A DNA stretch of 64,000 nt from positions 61,693 to 125,692 of the forward strand of contig NZ_JABMKZ010000022.1 in assembly GCF_013204855.1 (NCBI RefSeq), read 5' to 3'. How positions within the stretch are numbered: position 1 is the first letter of the stretch; each line of letters begins with the position of its first letter. The position numbers were made by a program, and so were the translations under genes. This document shows, in pieces, positions 1 through 8,583 of this stretch. The stretch is from Paenibacillus alba. Lineage in GTDB: Bacteria > Bacillota > Bacilli > Paenibacillales > NBRC-103111. Under the pieces are notes generated by a model. The model had not been told where the DNA came from, made no database searches, and saw nothing but the letters and a program-made list of their open reading frames with translations.

Positions 1-392
1 CCATGCAGCAGGAACAATCGGAGTTTGCTGATCTGCTGATTCGAGCCGAGCAATACCGAGGCGTTATTGATGAAGAGGGTACCTTAACAGGCTTTGCCCA
101 GTTCTTCCCTATTGTTGGTGTCACAAGAATAGGTTTAGGCCTTCGCCCTGATCTTTGCGGCAAAGGAGCTGGCCTAGGCACCCAGTTTGTACAACTGCTG
201 ATTCAAGAAGCGCAGCGTCGTGCGCCAAAGCAGGAAATCGATCTGGAGGTGCTCGTCTGGAACGAACGCGCTATCCAGACCTATCAGCGTGCCGGATTTA
301 TGCTGACAGATACGTATGACAAGTGGACACCGACAGGGGTATCTGCCTTTCACTGCATGGTGTATAGGTCTGGAAATCAAGCTTATTCATAA
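1..392 (+). CDS. GNAT family N-acetyltransferase, C-terminal part (5' end outside window)
   Basis: The frame is open from the window edge, so the true start lies upstream; the ATG at 3 is probably internal. About 130 residues are visible. They include an acetyl-CoA pyrophosphate-binding loop of GNAT type (RPDLCGKGAG, about residues 48-57 of the visible part), followed by the helix and the late NERAIQTYQRAGF strand-helix that is typical of the fold's C-terminus. The family transfers an acetyl group from acetyl-CoA to an amine; the substrate cannot be told from the sequence. The gene ends tail-to-tail with recQ, and the two stop regions overlap by 10 bases. Confidence 0.8.
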   Translation, partial: MQQEQSEFADLLIRAEQYRGVIDEEGTLTGFAQFFPIVGVTRIGLGLRPDLCGKGAGLGTQFVQLLIQEAQRRAPKQEIDLEVLVWNERAIQTYQRAGFMLTDTYDKWTPTGVSAFHCMVYRSGNQAYS

Positions 393-2194
393 TCATAAGC
401 AACAGCGCCGACATCACTCTCTCCTGCATACGTTCGAAGGAGGTCCAGGAACGGCTTCCCGTAGTTTCGGTATTTCACTTCACCGACACCTTTAATGCGC
501 AGCATAGCCGTCTCGGTTGTGGGGCAAATTTCACTCATCTCACGCAGGGTGCTGTCGGAGAAAATAATATAAGGCGGCACTTTCTCGCGTGCAGCCATTT
601 CCCGGCGCAGAAGGCGAAGCTGTTCGAATAGCGTATTGTCGATAGCCGCAGCAGCGCGAACTGGCTGCCTGCGCACCTTCTGGTTGACTTGCAGCTTCCC
701 TTGCAGCACTTCGGCTGCCGGCTGCATCAGCTTCACAACCGGATACTGCCCATCGGACAGCTGCATGAATCCCTCAGAGATCAATACATTGATCAGATCC
801 GAGATTTCCTTCTCAGCGAGATCCCGCATAATGCCGTGGGTCGGCAAACGATCGAAGCGATAGTCGAGAATCTTTTTCGCTTTGGAGCCTTTGAGCACAG
901 AAGCGACCATCGAGATCCCGAAACGCTCTCCCATGCGGCGAATGCAGGAGAAAATTTTCTGCGCTTCCACTGTAATGTCCACCGTATCGCGATCATCTTT
1001 GCAAGAGCTGCAATTGCCGCAGGTATCCTTGATATTCGTCTCATCAAAATAGTGCAGAATAACATTACGCAAGCAGCGCGGCGAATAGCAATAGTCGATC
1101 ATCGTCTGCAGCTTCTTGTATTCGTTCGCTTTGCGCTCAGGCGAGAGTTGGTTCTGCTCGATCAGGAACTTCTGCGTCATAATATCCTGCGCGCTGAACA
1201 GCAGAATGCATTCACTCGGTTCCCCGTCACGACCGGCACGACCAGCTTCCTGGTAATAAGCTTCCATATTTTTTGGCATATTGTAATGAATGACATAGCG
1301 GACATTGGACTTGTCGATGCCCATTCCGAATGCGTTCGTCGCAATCATCACACGAATATCATCATAGAGGAACGCCTCCTGCATATAGGAGCGCTCATCA
1401 TCGGTAAGACCGGCGTGATACTTGCCTGCGGCGTAGCCTTTTTTGCGTAACAGCTCATAAAGTTCTTCTACATCCTTGCGGGTTGCGGCATAAATAATAC
1501 CGGGTTGATGCGTATGTTCCTTCACATAGTTCTGAATGTAATCCCGCTTATTTTCCCCGCGAAGAATCGTCAGCTCCAGATTATCCCGAGAAAAACCATT
1601 GATAAAAATGCCCGCTTCATTCAGATCGAGCAGCCTCGCAATATCAGCCGTAACCTCGGCCGTAGCCGTTGCCGTAAATGCCGCCACGATCGGACGATTC
1701 GGCAGCTCTCTGATAAACGGAGCAATGCTCACATAGCTCGGGCGGAAATCATGCCCCCACTGAGAGACACAGTGTGCCTCATCAATCGCAACAAGCGGCA
1801 AATTAAGCGCCGCCATCCGCGCCCGGAAACGCTCCGATTCGAGCCGCTCAGGTGCAATATACAGCAGCTTGTATTTGCCCTGCATCGCACCCTGCATCCG
1901 TTGTTCAACTTCTCTGGCTTCCAGTGTGCTGTTGATGAAAGTCGCAGGAACGCCAAGCACATTCAGCGCATCAACCTGATCCTTCATCAAGGAAATGAGC
2001 GGCGAAATGACCAACGTCACGCCTTCCATCAGCATGGCAGGAACCTGGTAACAGATTGATTTACCGCCACCGGTCGGCATGATGCCTAATGTATCTTGGC
2101 CGCCCAGCAAGTTGGTAATGATATTTTTCTGACCTTCCCGAAATTCCGGATACCCATAGACCTGCTGTAATACCTTTCTTGCTCCATCCAGCAT
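383..2194 (-). CDS. recQ: ATP-dependent DNA helicase RecQ
   Basis: 603 residues, close to the usual bacterial RecQ length. This is a 3'-5' superfamily 2 helicase acting in recombination and stalled-fork repair. Domains in order: helicase core with Walker A TGGGKS (K46) and DEAH box (138-141) followed by the RecQ loop HCVSQWGHDFRP; second RecA-like domain with the AGRAGRDG motif; zinc-binding segment with four cysteines (CRNV...CGNCSSC, about 370-400); winged helix; and a C-terminal HRDC domain (about 515-595). It overlaps the preceding acetyltransferase end by 10 bases. Bacillales often carry two RecQ-type proteins (RecQ, RecS); the HRDC domain favours RecQ. Confidence 0.93.
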   Translation of the reverse strand: MLDGARKVLQQVYGYPEFREGQKNIITNLLGGQDTLGIMPTGGGKSICYQVPAMLMEGVTLVISPLISLMKDQVDALNVLGVPATFINSTLEAREVEQRMQGAMQGKYKLLYIAPERLESERFRARMAALNLPLVAIDEAHCVSQWGHDFRPSYVSIAPFIRELPNRPIVAAFTATATAEVTADIARLLDLNEAGIFINGFSRDNLELTILRGENKRDYIQNYVKEHTHQPGIIYAATRKDVEELYELLRKKGYAAGKYHAGLTDDERSYMQEAFLYDDIRVMIATNAFGMGIDKSNVRYVIHYNMPKNMEAYYQEAGRAGRDGEPSECILLFSAQDIMTQKFLIEQNQLSPERKANEYKKLQTMIDYCYSPRCLRNVILHYFDETNIKDTCGNCSSCKDDRDTVDITVEAQKIFSCIRRMGERFGISMVASVLKGSKAKKILDYRFDRLPTHGIMRDLAEKEISDLINVLISEGFMQLSDGQYPVVKLMQPAAEVLQGKLQVNQKVRRQPVRAAAAIDNTLFEQLRLLRREMAAREKVPPYIIFSDSTLREMSEICPTTETAMLRIKGVGEVKYRNYGKPFLDLLRTYAGESDVGAVAYDYE

Positions 2195-2233
2195 AGCTTC
2201 TTTACACCTTTCTATATCACACTTCTGCGTGTT

Positions 2234-2527
2234 TTAGACCAAATAAATAACGGAAACCAGCTTCTCACCGTCATGCACCTTGAGTACGTGATTGCTGGCA
2301 TCATGGCGCACAGAGCCCGCTCCCACCTGTATAACCGGAGTGCTGCCTAAGGCATAGAAGATATCGTCAGCCAGCGTGCGCAGGCATTCTTCTTGTTCAT
2401 CCTTATCAAGAGCTTGCCAATCGTCCGCATCCATTTCCAGAAATTCATAAAATCCGTTCACCATCTCAATCCCACGTACGAAATCTGTGACAATGTCCTT
2501 ATACTCTCTGCCAAACTTAACACCCAT
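2234..2527 (-). CDS. conserved hypothetical protein, about 97 aa
   Basis: A short acidic protein that I do not recognise. A GTG at 2533 would also be in frame, but the ATG at 2527 sits 9 bases after an AAGGGAG ribosome binding site and is the better start. There is no signal peptide or membrane segment. The sequence has an acidic helix-rich middle (EFLEMDADDW, DKDEQEECLRTLADD) followed by a strand-rich end. It lies just upstream of recQ on the same strand (39 bases between its stop and the recQ start), so the two may be cotranscribed. It diverges from the SWIM/SNF2 pair. Confidence 0.6.
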   Translation of the reverse strand: MGVKFGREYKDIVTDFVRGIEMVNGFYEFLEMDADDWQALDKDEQEECLRTLADDIFYALGSTPVIQVGAGSVRHDASNHVLKVHDGEKLVSVIYLV

Positions 2528-2719
2528 GCGCACAGTCTCCCTTCAGCAACTTTCCTTATCCCTTTACTTTATCATATTATAGGTCCAAATGCAGGGTTAA
2601 CCCCTTTTGCCCTGATTAAAAAATTACCCTTTGGCATAAACTATGGAAATGGGCAATTTCGGAAAAAATCTGTTACTATGGAAGAAGGAATGTACCGCTC
2701 GGAGGGTAGGAAAGCACAC

Positions 2720-4312
2720 ATGCTGAAACTGCAGATTCCCAAAAATCGAATGAACTACCTAATCAAGCAAATCCCGCTGCATTTCGACGCTGTCGTTCTG
2801 GAGCAGGGCTGGGAGTATTATCATAAAGGTCGTGTGACCGAAGTAGACCTGAAGGGCACTAGCATTCAGGCAACGGTAGCTGGCAAAAAGGTCAATACCA
2901 CGACGTTGAATTTAGAAAACTTCTCGACTAGCGAATGCAGTTGTTCTTATGATGGCTTTTGCAAGCATATAGGAGCGACGTTTTTTAGTCTTTATGCCCC
3001 TTATGGCCGTCCGGAATTGGTGCTTCAACAGTTAAAACAACAAATACATACGCGCAAGAAGCCAATTCGCGGAGCGGCGCTGGCTCAGGAACGGAAAGCT
3101 GCCGCGCAGGCCAACGTGCCTATGGAAGAAGCTATGCCTATCGACTGGCATCGTTTCTTTGAAGGGAAGTTTCATGGGTTCTCCATTTCCCATCAACATT
3201 CCATTGAGACGTTCTATGATTCTGCGCTGGAGTCTTTGCCGCCATTCGCTGCGAATTGGAAAAGCACCACCCGCGAGATTTACCTGTGTCATATCGTGCT
3301 TTTCATGATGCGGAAGATCGAGCAGTTTTATCAAGAAACCAAAAGCTCCTACTTATCCTATTATCACGAAAATGGATGCAAAATTGCCGCCAAAAATTGT
3401 GAGGATAAGCTGGTGGAGTTTGTGGAGCGGATACAAATCAATGCCTCTTTCAAAGCGGAACCCAAACTCTGGCTAGCCACGCTCAAAATGCTCGGAGAAT
3501 TCGCCCTGCAAGGCAAGGATAGCCCGATTGATTGGCTGTTCGTATACCGTTTCATCTGGTGGAAGCTAGCTGACCAAACGCAGGCACAGAAAGAGGAAAT
3601 CCAGCGACTCGAGGTGCTTCTTGCGAAGAAGGAGCTTCTTGCTCGGAAGAAGGATACCCTGATTGCGGCCAGAGCTCATTTCGATATTATCCAAGAGGAT
3701 ACAGACAGCGCCTTCGAACGTCTGGCACAGCTGGCTCAGCCAAATGCCAAAGACTATTTTCTCTATCTGAACCATTATTACAACGAAAAGCAGTGGAACC
3801 TTATGGTCATCTGGCTGCGTTGGCTGTTCAAATCCATTGCGAATGCTCATCACGATGACTTCCGCACCTTCTGCCAATTCTGGCTCGATACGACCAAGCA
3901 TTTGGAATCTGACAGCGAATGGGTTCAAGTGATGGAGTCCCTTCTGCCTCGCTCCTACTATTATTACACGGCTTATTTATTGCAAACGAAGCGGTATCGG
4001 CAATGGGTCGACTTGCAGCTAGCGAACCGAATTTCGCCGCTTAGTCTATATGGCATGGAGCTTAAAGCGATTGAAGAGCATGATTCCGCGCTGCTGCTCC
4101 CGCTTTATCATCAAGCGGCTGAACGGGCAGTTTTGGAGAAAAACAGAGCTTCCTATAAGACGGCTGTACGCCTTCTGAAGAAGCTTCACGGTATTTATAA
4201 ACAATTAGGCCAGGATGATCGCTGGGAGCACTATGTGTATCGCTTAGCGGATAAATTCTCGCGCTTGCGTGCTTTCCAAGAAGAGCTCAAGAAAGGAAAA
4301 TGGATTCGATGA
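2720..4312 (+). CDS. ywqB: SWIM zinc-finger protein (YwqB-like)
   Basis: About 530 residues. The N-terminal part carries a SWIM zinc finger with C73-x-C75-x5-C81-x-H83 (CSCSYDGFCKH). The rest is a long helical region, probably repeats. I chose the ATG at 2720 because a GGAGGGTAGG stretch precedes it and the earlier in-frame codons lack a site. The stop overlaps the start of the SNF2 helicase gene by 13 bases, implying translational coupling. In B. subtilis ywqB likewise neighbours ywqA. SWIM fingers bind DNA or protein, so this is probably the partner of the adjacent helicase; the exact job is unknown. Confidence 0.82.
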   Translation: MLKLQIPKNRMNYLIKQIPLHFDAVVLEQGWEYYHKGRVTEVDLKGTSIQATVAGKKVNTTTLNLENFSTSECSCSYDGFCKHIGATFFSLYAPYGRPELVLQQLKQQIHTRKKPIRGAALAQERKAAAQANVPMEEAMPIDWHRFFEGKFHGFSISHQHSIETFYDSALESLPPFAANWKSTTREIYLCHIVLFMMRKIEQFYQETKSSYLSYYHENGCKIAAKNCEDKLVEFVERIQINASFKAEPKLWLATLKMLGEFALQGKDSPIDWLFVYRFIWWKLADQTQAQKEEIQRLEVLLAKKELLARKKDTLIAARAHFDIIQEDTDSAFERLAQLAQPNAKDYFLYLNHYYNEKQWNLMVIWLRWLFKSIANAHHDDFRTFCQFWLDTTKHLESDSEWVQVMESLLPRSYYYYTAYLLQTKRYRQWVDLQLANRISPLSLYGMELKAIEEHDSALLLPLYHQAAERAVLEKNRASYKTAVRLLKKLHGIYKQLGQDDRWEHYVYRLADKFSRLRAFQEELKKGKWIR

Positions 4313-7173
4313 TCGAAACCAGCGCGCTAACTGTTCACGTTAGCTCCCTACCTAACGGTTCTTTATTTCTATGGGGTACCCGTGAGAACGGCGGCATTTG
4401 GGATGCTCTTGATTTGAAAAATATGCTGTTTGCCTGGCATCGCGCCTCCTTTTTCGGCACGTTCATGGAGCCCAGCGAGTGGCAGAATCGTGAAGGCATT
4501 GAGCTGGGTCCGCTGGAGGCGCTCGATTATTTCAGCGATCCGCAGCCTGTGCAGCATCTGCGCTTAAGCTGGCAGCAAGACTGTGCGGATTTGATTCGCT
4601 TGGCGCCGGCTGTTCGAGAGGCGCTGGCATCCGGCAGCTTCATGCCGGATTATGAGAAATGGAAAGCCGGTGAAATCGGCTGGAAGCTCCAGCTGCCTGA
4701 GGAGCTTCAGGCCTTGGAATCGCAGGCGGTCACGCGCTGGATTCATGCCCTGATCCCCGAGTGGGTGGACGCCGACGGCATTATGAAAGACAATCTGCGC
4801 AAGCTTGAAGCGGCGTATCCGTTGATGCGCCGCGGAGAGATTGGCGCAGACCTGTGGCTCGACGAGGAAGATTGGCTCGTCGCCATTGGCTGGCGTCAGG
4901 ATCGGACACCGATGCGTACTTGCTTGCAGCTCATGGAGCCGGACCTGGCGCATGGCCCGGGCTGGCAGCTGCGCGTGCTGCTGCAGGACCGGCTTGCGCC
5001 GGAGGTGCTGCGCGCCGTGACGCCCGGCGGCGAGCCGGCGCTTGGCGAACAGCCGCTGCCCGAGGCGTGGCTGCCCGAACTTGGCCGCGTTGCACGTGAC
5101 GCGGCCAAATGGGTTCGCATCCTGCCCTGGCTGGATGCGGGCGAAGGCGAGCTCCGTCAAACGTTGACGGAGGAAGAGGCTTGGCGCTTCCTCGCAGAGG
5201 GAAGCGTGCGGCTTGTAGAAGCCGGGACGAGTGTATTCCTCCCGGCCTGGTGGGAACGCATCCGCAAGCTGAAGCCGAAGCTGCGCGCGAAGATCAAGTC
5301 TTCCGTCGGCTCCGGCCGGGAGACGATGTTCGGGCTCAGCCAGCTGATGCAGTTCGACTGGAAGCTGGCTGTCGGGGATCTGGAGCTGACGGAGGAAGAA
5401 TTCCGTCAGCTTCTCGAAGAGAAGCGCAAGCTGATCCAGATTCGCGGCAACTGGATACAGCTCGATCCGCTGTTCATGGCGCAGGTCGAGCAGATTATGA
5501 AGCAGGTGCAGAAGAAGCAGGGCCTTTCCTTCCGCGATGTGCTTGAACTGCACTTCGCCGGAGATGCCGCAGGACTGCTGCCTGCTGAGGACGATCCCGA
5601 TGAGATGCGCTACATCGACATGGAGGTCGAGCTGAACGAGCAGCTGCGCCATATGGTCGATCAGCTGACACAGACGTCAGCTATTCCGACAATTCAACCG
5701 CCGCCGAGCTTTCAAGGCTCGCTGCGTCACTATCAGGTGGATGGCATCTCTTGGCTGTTGTTCCTGCGCCGTTTTGGCCTCGGCGGCTGTTTGGCCGATG
5801 ACATGGGTCTTGGGAAAACGATCCAATGGATTACCTATTTGCTCACAGTGAAAGAAACGGAACAGCCAGATACGCCATCTTTGTTAATTTGCCCGACCTC
5901 GGTTCTGGGCAACTGGCAAATGGAGCTTAAACGCTTTGCACCCTCGCTGAAGGTTCATTTGCATTATGGTCCCCAGCGTTTGAAGGGACCTGACTTTCAG
6001 GGGCAGATCGTGGGCAAAGTTGATTTGGTTCTGACTTCCTATACGCTTTCCCATCTCGATGAAAGTGAACTGGGCTCTGTTGCCTGGAACTCCATCTGTT
6101 TGGACGAAGCTCAAAATATCAAGAATGCTTATACAAAGCAAGCCTCGGCTATCCGCCGTTTGGACGGCTTTCACCGCATTGCTCTAACGGGAACGCCGAT
6201 CGAGAATCGGCTTACCGAGCTGTGGTCGATCTTCGATTTCGCGAACCCTGGCTATCTCGGCACGGTACGTGAATTCACGCACCGCTATGTGAACGCGATC
6301 GAGAAGACGCGCGATAGTGAGACGATCGGCAAGGTGCAGAAGCTGATCCGCCCGTTTCTGCTCCGCCGCGAGAAGAAAGATCCTGCCATTCAGCTGGATT
6401 TGCCGGAAAAGAACGAGTCCAAAACGTTCATCTCGCTAACAGCCGAGCAGGGCTCGCTGTACGAGAACTACATCCAAGACATGTTCGATAGGCTGGATAA
6501 GCTCTCAGCCATGGAGCGGCGCGGCCTTATTCTCGCCGCGCTCACGAAGCTCAAGCAGGTATGCAACCACCCTGCTTTGCTGCTCAAGGAAGGGCTGGGC
6601 GCCCCTTGGAGCGGACGCTCTAACAAGCTCGAGCGCCTGCTCGAGATGGTACATGAGCTGCGCCAGGAAGGCGACAAATGCTTGATTTTCACGCAGTTTG
6701 TGGAGACTGGCAACCTGCTTCAGCATGTGCTGCAGCAGGAGCTTGGCGAGAATGTGCTGTTCCTCCACGGCGGAACACCCAAAGCGGGGCGCGATGCCAT
6801 GATCGCGCACTTCCAGGACGCCAGCCTGCCGGCTGAAGAGCAGCGCAATGTGTTCATTCTTTCGCTGAAGGCCGGCGGCATCGGGCTCAACCTGACGGCG
6901 GCGAATCATGTGTTCCACTACGATCGCTGGTGGAACCCCGCCGTCGAGAACCAAGCGACGGACCGTGCCTTCCGGATCGGGCAAACACGGCATGTGCAGG
7001 TGCACAAGTTCGTCACGCTTGGCACCCTCGAAGAGCGCATCGACGAGATGATCGAGCGTAAGCTCGGCCTGAGCCAGCAGATCGTCGGCTCCGGCGAGAA
7101 CTGGATCACCGAGCTGTCGACCGATGAGCTGCGCGACCTGTTCTCGCTGCGCCGCGAGTGGGTTGAAGATTAG
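4300..7173 (+). CDS. ywqA: SNF2-family DEAD/DEAH-box helicase (YwqA-like)
   Basis: 957 residues. The N-terminal half is a family-specific region. The C-terminal half is a complete SNF2 motor: Walker A DDMGLGKT (about residues 500-506), DEAQ box (about 601-604), ALTGTPIEN (motif III), and the second RecA lobe with SLKAGGIGLNL and ATDRAFRIGQ (motifs V and VI, near 885). SNF2 ATPases translocate on double-stranded DNA and remodel bound proteins. The start overlaps ywqB; the ATG at 4300 follows GAAAGG, and an ATG at 4309 is an alternative. Bases about 4850-5320 are distinctly GC-richer than the surroundings, producing long false ORFs in other frames. A strong terminator follows. Confidence 0.92.
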   Translation: MDSMIETSALTVHVSSLPNGSLFLWGTRENGGIWDALDLKNMLFAWHRASFFGTFMEPSEWQNREGIELGPLEALDYFSDPQPVQHLRLSWQQDCADLIRLAPAVREALASGSFMPDYEKWKAGEIGWKLQLPEELQALESQAVTRWIHALIPEWVDADGIMKDNLRKLEAAYPLMRRGEIGADLWLDEEDWLVAIGWRQDRTPMRTCLQLMEPDLAHGPGWQLRVLLQDRLAPEVLRAVTPGGEPALGEQPLPEAWLPELGRVARDAAKWVRILPWLDAGEGELRQTLTEEEAWRFLAEGSVRLVEAGTSVFLPAWWERIRKLKPKLRAKIKSSVGSGRETMFGLSQLMQFDWKLAVGDLELTEEEFRQLLEEKRKLIQIRGNWIQLDPLFMAQVEQIMKQVQKKQGLSFRDVLELHFAGDAAGLLPAEDDPDEMRYIDMEVELNEQLRHMVDQLTQTSAIPTIQPPPSFQGSLRHYQVDGISWLLFLRRFGLGGCLADDMGLGKTIQWITYLLTVKETEQPDTPSLLICPTSVLGNWQMELKRFAPSLKVHLHYGPQRLKGPDFQGQIVGKVDLVLTSYTLSHLDESELGSVAWNSICLDEAQNIKNAYTKQASAIRRLDGFHRIALTGTPIENRLTELWSIFDFANPGYLGTVREFTHRYVNAIEKTRDSETIGKVQKLIRPFLLRREKKDPAIQLDLPEKNESKTFISLTAEQGSLYENYIQDMFDRLDKLSAMERRGLILAALTKLKQVCNHPALLLKEGLGAPWSGRSNKLERLLEMVHELRQEGDKCLIFTQFVETGNLLQHVLQQELGENVLFLHGGTPKAGRDAMIAHFQDASLPAEEQRNVFILSLKAGGIGLNLTAANHVFHYDRWWNPAVENQATDRAFRIGQTRHVQVHKFVTLGTLEERIDEMIERKLGLSQQIVGSGENWITELSTDELRDLFSLRREWVED

Positions 7174-7182
7174 TTATACAGA

Positions 7183-7223
7183 AAGCCTCCACACCCACTT
7201 GAACAGTGGATGTGGAGGTTTTT
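7183..7223 (+). terminator. intrinsic terminator after ywqA
   Basis: The arms GCCTCCACA and TGTGGAGG frame an inner CCCACT/AGTGG pair and are followed by TTTTTT. The hairpin starts about 10 bases after the ywqA stop. Confidence 0.85.
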
Positions 7224-7244
7224 TGATGGTTTTGATGGTTTTGG

Positions 7245-7549
7245 CTATTTGGGTAATTTTGGTTGTTTGGGTGGTTTTGATGCTTTGGGTGCTTTGGGTA
7301 CTTTTGAGTACTTTGAGTACTTTGAGTACTTTGAGTACTTTGAGTACTTTGAGTGCTTTGAGTACTTTGAATACTTTGAGTACTTTGAGTACTTTGAGTG
7401 CTTTGAGTGCTTTGGCTGCTTTGGGTGCTTTGGGTACTTTGAGTACTTTGAGTACTTTGAGTGCTTTGAGTACTTTGAGTACTTTGAGTGCTTTGAGTAC
7501 TTTGAGTACTTTGAGTACTTTGAGTGATTTGGATGGTTTGGGTGGTTTT
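7245..7549 (+). repeat. 9-bp satellite array, unit TTTGAGTAC and variants
   Basis: About 30 units of a 9-base repeat. The centre is nearly pure TTTGAGTAC (variants TTTGAGTGC, TTTGGGTAC) and the edges are degenerate (TTTGGATGG, TTTTGATGG). Because the unit is a multiple of three and has no stop, most frames stay open and produce low-complexity pseudo-ORFs (LST, EYF, KVL and KYS repeats). None has a convincing ribosome binding site or non-repeat domain, so I treat the block as non-coding. It begins about 20 bases after the ywqA terminator and lies on the tail side of dispersed element A. Confidence 0.9.
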
Positions 7550-7639
7550 TTCCTGTTACTTGGGACTCGTTCATACATGGGAACCTTCGTGGAACAGCCT
7601 CTCTTCATTCTGAAACTAGGCGTTTTTCGTATATTTCCA

Positions 7640-7846
7640 TATTCCTGCGAAAATGCATCCTTTTCCTTCTGAGAATAAGCAAAATTGTAAAAAGCCTGCT
7701 ATTATGCATCCTTTTGAAGCTTTTTTTCAATTCTAGGGTGCAAAAGCTCAGAAAGCCTGCATAATCGCAGGTTTTTGCTATTTTTCACACGATTTGATCG
7801 ATAAAGCCTGCACTTTAGCAGGCTTTTCAAAATCAGTAAGCCACAG
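7640..7846 (-). repeat. dispersed four-dyad intergenic element, copy A
   Basis: One of five related copies in this window, in inverted orientation (head on the right). CCTGC anchors sit at 7644, 7695, 7756 and 7807, that is 51, 61 and 51 bases apart. The two head modules are hairpins of the AAGCCTGC/GCAGGCTT type with flanking A and T runs. The two tail modules are variants ending in ATGCATCC. On the minus strand, similarity to copy B continues past the last module (TTTCAGAATGA, TGTATGAACG, AAGTAACAGG) until the 9-bp array begins. Reading frames through it contain stops, so it is not a gene. Confidence 0.85.
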
Positions 7847-7964
7847 ACCTGCAAAACCATACTATTACTTCCCCCACCAATTAAATCCTCCGGATCGTTA
7901 TTCATTTATCGACAAAATTGTTCAATTTACTCCGGGCATTTCAACCTTTTTATCTAAATAAAAT

Positions 7965-8146
7965 CCCTCTTCCCACAGATGAACTTATATGGTAGATTAA
8001 GGTTGTTCCATTAGTCATCCATAGTTGGAGAGTACACAAGTACTTCCGTGTACTTGGTGAATGCGTCATTCTCTAGAAAATGGCTTCTCTTTTTCACCTT
8101 AAAGTTTAACCGTTTAAACTTTAGTGAAAGAAGTGAGCTAGTGATG
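7965..8146 (+). repeat. csn upstream-region duplicate, copy 1
   Basis: This stretch aligns with 8296-8487 upstream of csn. Both have CTTCCCAC, then CTTATATGGTAGATTAAGG (copy 2: CTTATGGTAAATTAAGG), then GTTTAA-N4-TTAAAC, then a purine-rich ribosome-binding-site-like stretch. In copy 1 it leads straight into the remnant at 8141-8218. Confidence 0.75.
8100..8123. promoter_or_regulatory. palindromic operator-like site 1
   Basis: Perfect 10-base arms TAAAGTTTAA and TTAAACTTTA around CCGT. The central CG flanked by A/T runs resembles operators of LacI-family repressors. Two related sites lie at 8440-8455 and 8534-8553. Confidence 0.6.
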
Positions 8147-8218
8147 AACGACGGAGTATTCAGCTTGAAAAATGCGGACGATGCCCTTATTCAAGTGACG
8201 AACTGGACCATGCATTAA
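8141..8218 (+). pseudogene. remnant of a second chitosanase gene (last about 19 codons)
   Basis: A GTG/ATG start after a purine-rich stretch runs 25 codons to TAA. The last 18 residues (LKNADDALIQVTNWTMH and the residue before) match the end of the intact chitosanase (LKNADAAIVQVTNWEMK). The upstream region also matches that of csn. The simplest reading is a tandem duplicate that lost almost its whole body by internal deletion but kept its promoter region, start and 3' end. A terminator follows. A genuine micropeptide cannot be excluded. Confidence 0.75.
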
Positions 8219-8237
8219 GCCTTATTTATCACGCAAA

Positions 8238-8278
8238 CACCAGACAGATGGGCAGCCATTTGTCTGGCGTTCGGTTTC
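8238..8278 (+). terminator. terminator after the csn remnant
   Basis: Stem CCAGACAGATGG / CCATTTGTCTGG, then a T-rich tail (GTTTCTTTCTTT). It probably belonged to the lost chitosanase copy. Confidence 0.7.
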
Positions 8279-8295
8279 TTTCTTTGCCAAGTTAA

Positions 8296-8487
8296 AATAA
8301 CACTTCCCACGCGGAAACACTTATGGTAAATTAAGGGTGTACATAAGAATCTTCCAATGGTCAGGGGTTAAAAGTGATTGCAATGTCGCTTGCGGCACGG
8401 GTCATTTTTTACATAGATCACATTTCTTTTAACCTGAAAGTTTAAGCGTTTAAACATATAACGCAGAAAGGAGTAAGGCAGTTGATT
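8296..8487 (+). repeat. csn upstream-region duplicate, copy 2
   Basis: Counterpart of 7965-8146 (see there). It contains CTTCCCAC, CTTATGGTAAATTAAGG and the GTTTAA-GCGT-TTAAAC site, and ends near GAAAGGAG, about 100 bases before the csn start. Confidence 0.75.
8440..8455. promoter_or_regulatory. palindromic operator-like site 2
   Basis: GTTTAA-GCGT-TTAAAC, a shorter relative of the site at 8100-8123 at the equivalent position in the duplicated upstream region. Confidence 0.55.
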
Positions 8488-8533
8488 GGATAACTTGGTT
8501 TTTCTCAAGCAAGGAGGCATTTTATTCACCCAA

Positions 8534-8553
8534 AAAGAAAGCGCTTAAACTTT
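8534..8553. promoter_or_regulatory. operator-like site 3 (or cre-like site) near csn start
   Basis: AAAGAAAGCGCTTAAACTTT. Read on the minus strand it begins AAAGTTTAAGCG, the same half-site as in site 2. The AAAGCGCTT core also fits catabolite (CcpA cre) elements. It ends about 17 bases before the csn ribosome binding site. Confidence 0.55.
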
Positions 8554-8583
8554 AATTATTTTATAATTTTAGGAGGATGTTAC

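Noticed and set aside
2393..2719. N-terminal extension of the SWIM protein
   Set aside because: The upstream codons overlap the opposite-strand gene and its promoter; the ATG at 2720 has the best ribosome-binding context.
4564..5652. 362-codon minus-strand frame inside ywqA
   Set aside because: It lies in the GC-rich part of a convincing SNF2 helicase gene and encodes no known domain.
7124..7672. Leu-Ser-Thr, Glu-Tyr-Phe, Lys-Val-Leu and Lys-Tyr-Ser repeat proteins around 7.2-7.6 kb
   Set aside because: All are products of one stop-free 9-bp satellite read in several frames on both strands; none has a good start site or non-repeat domain.
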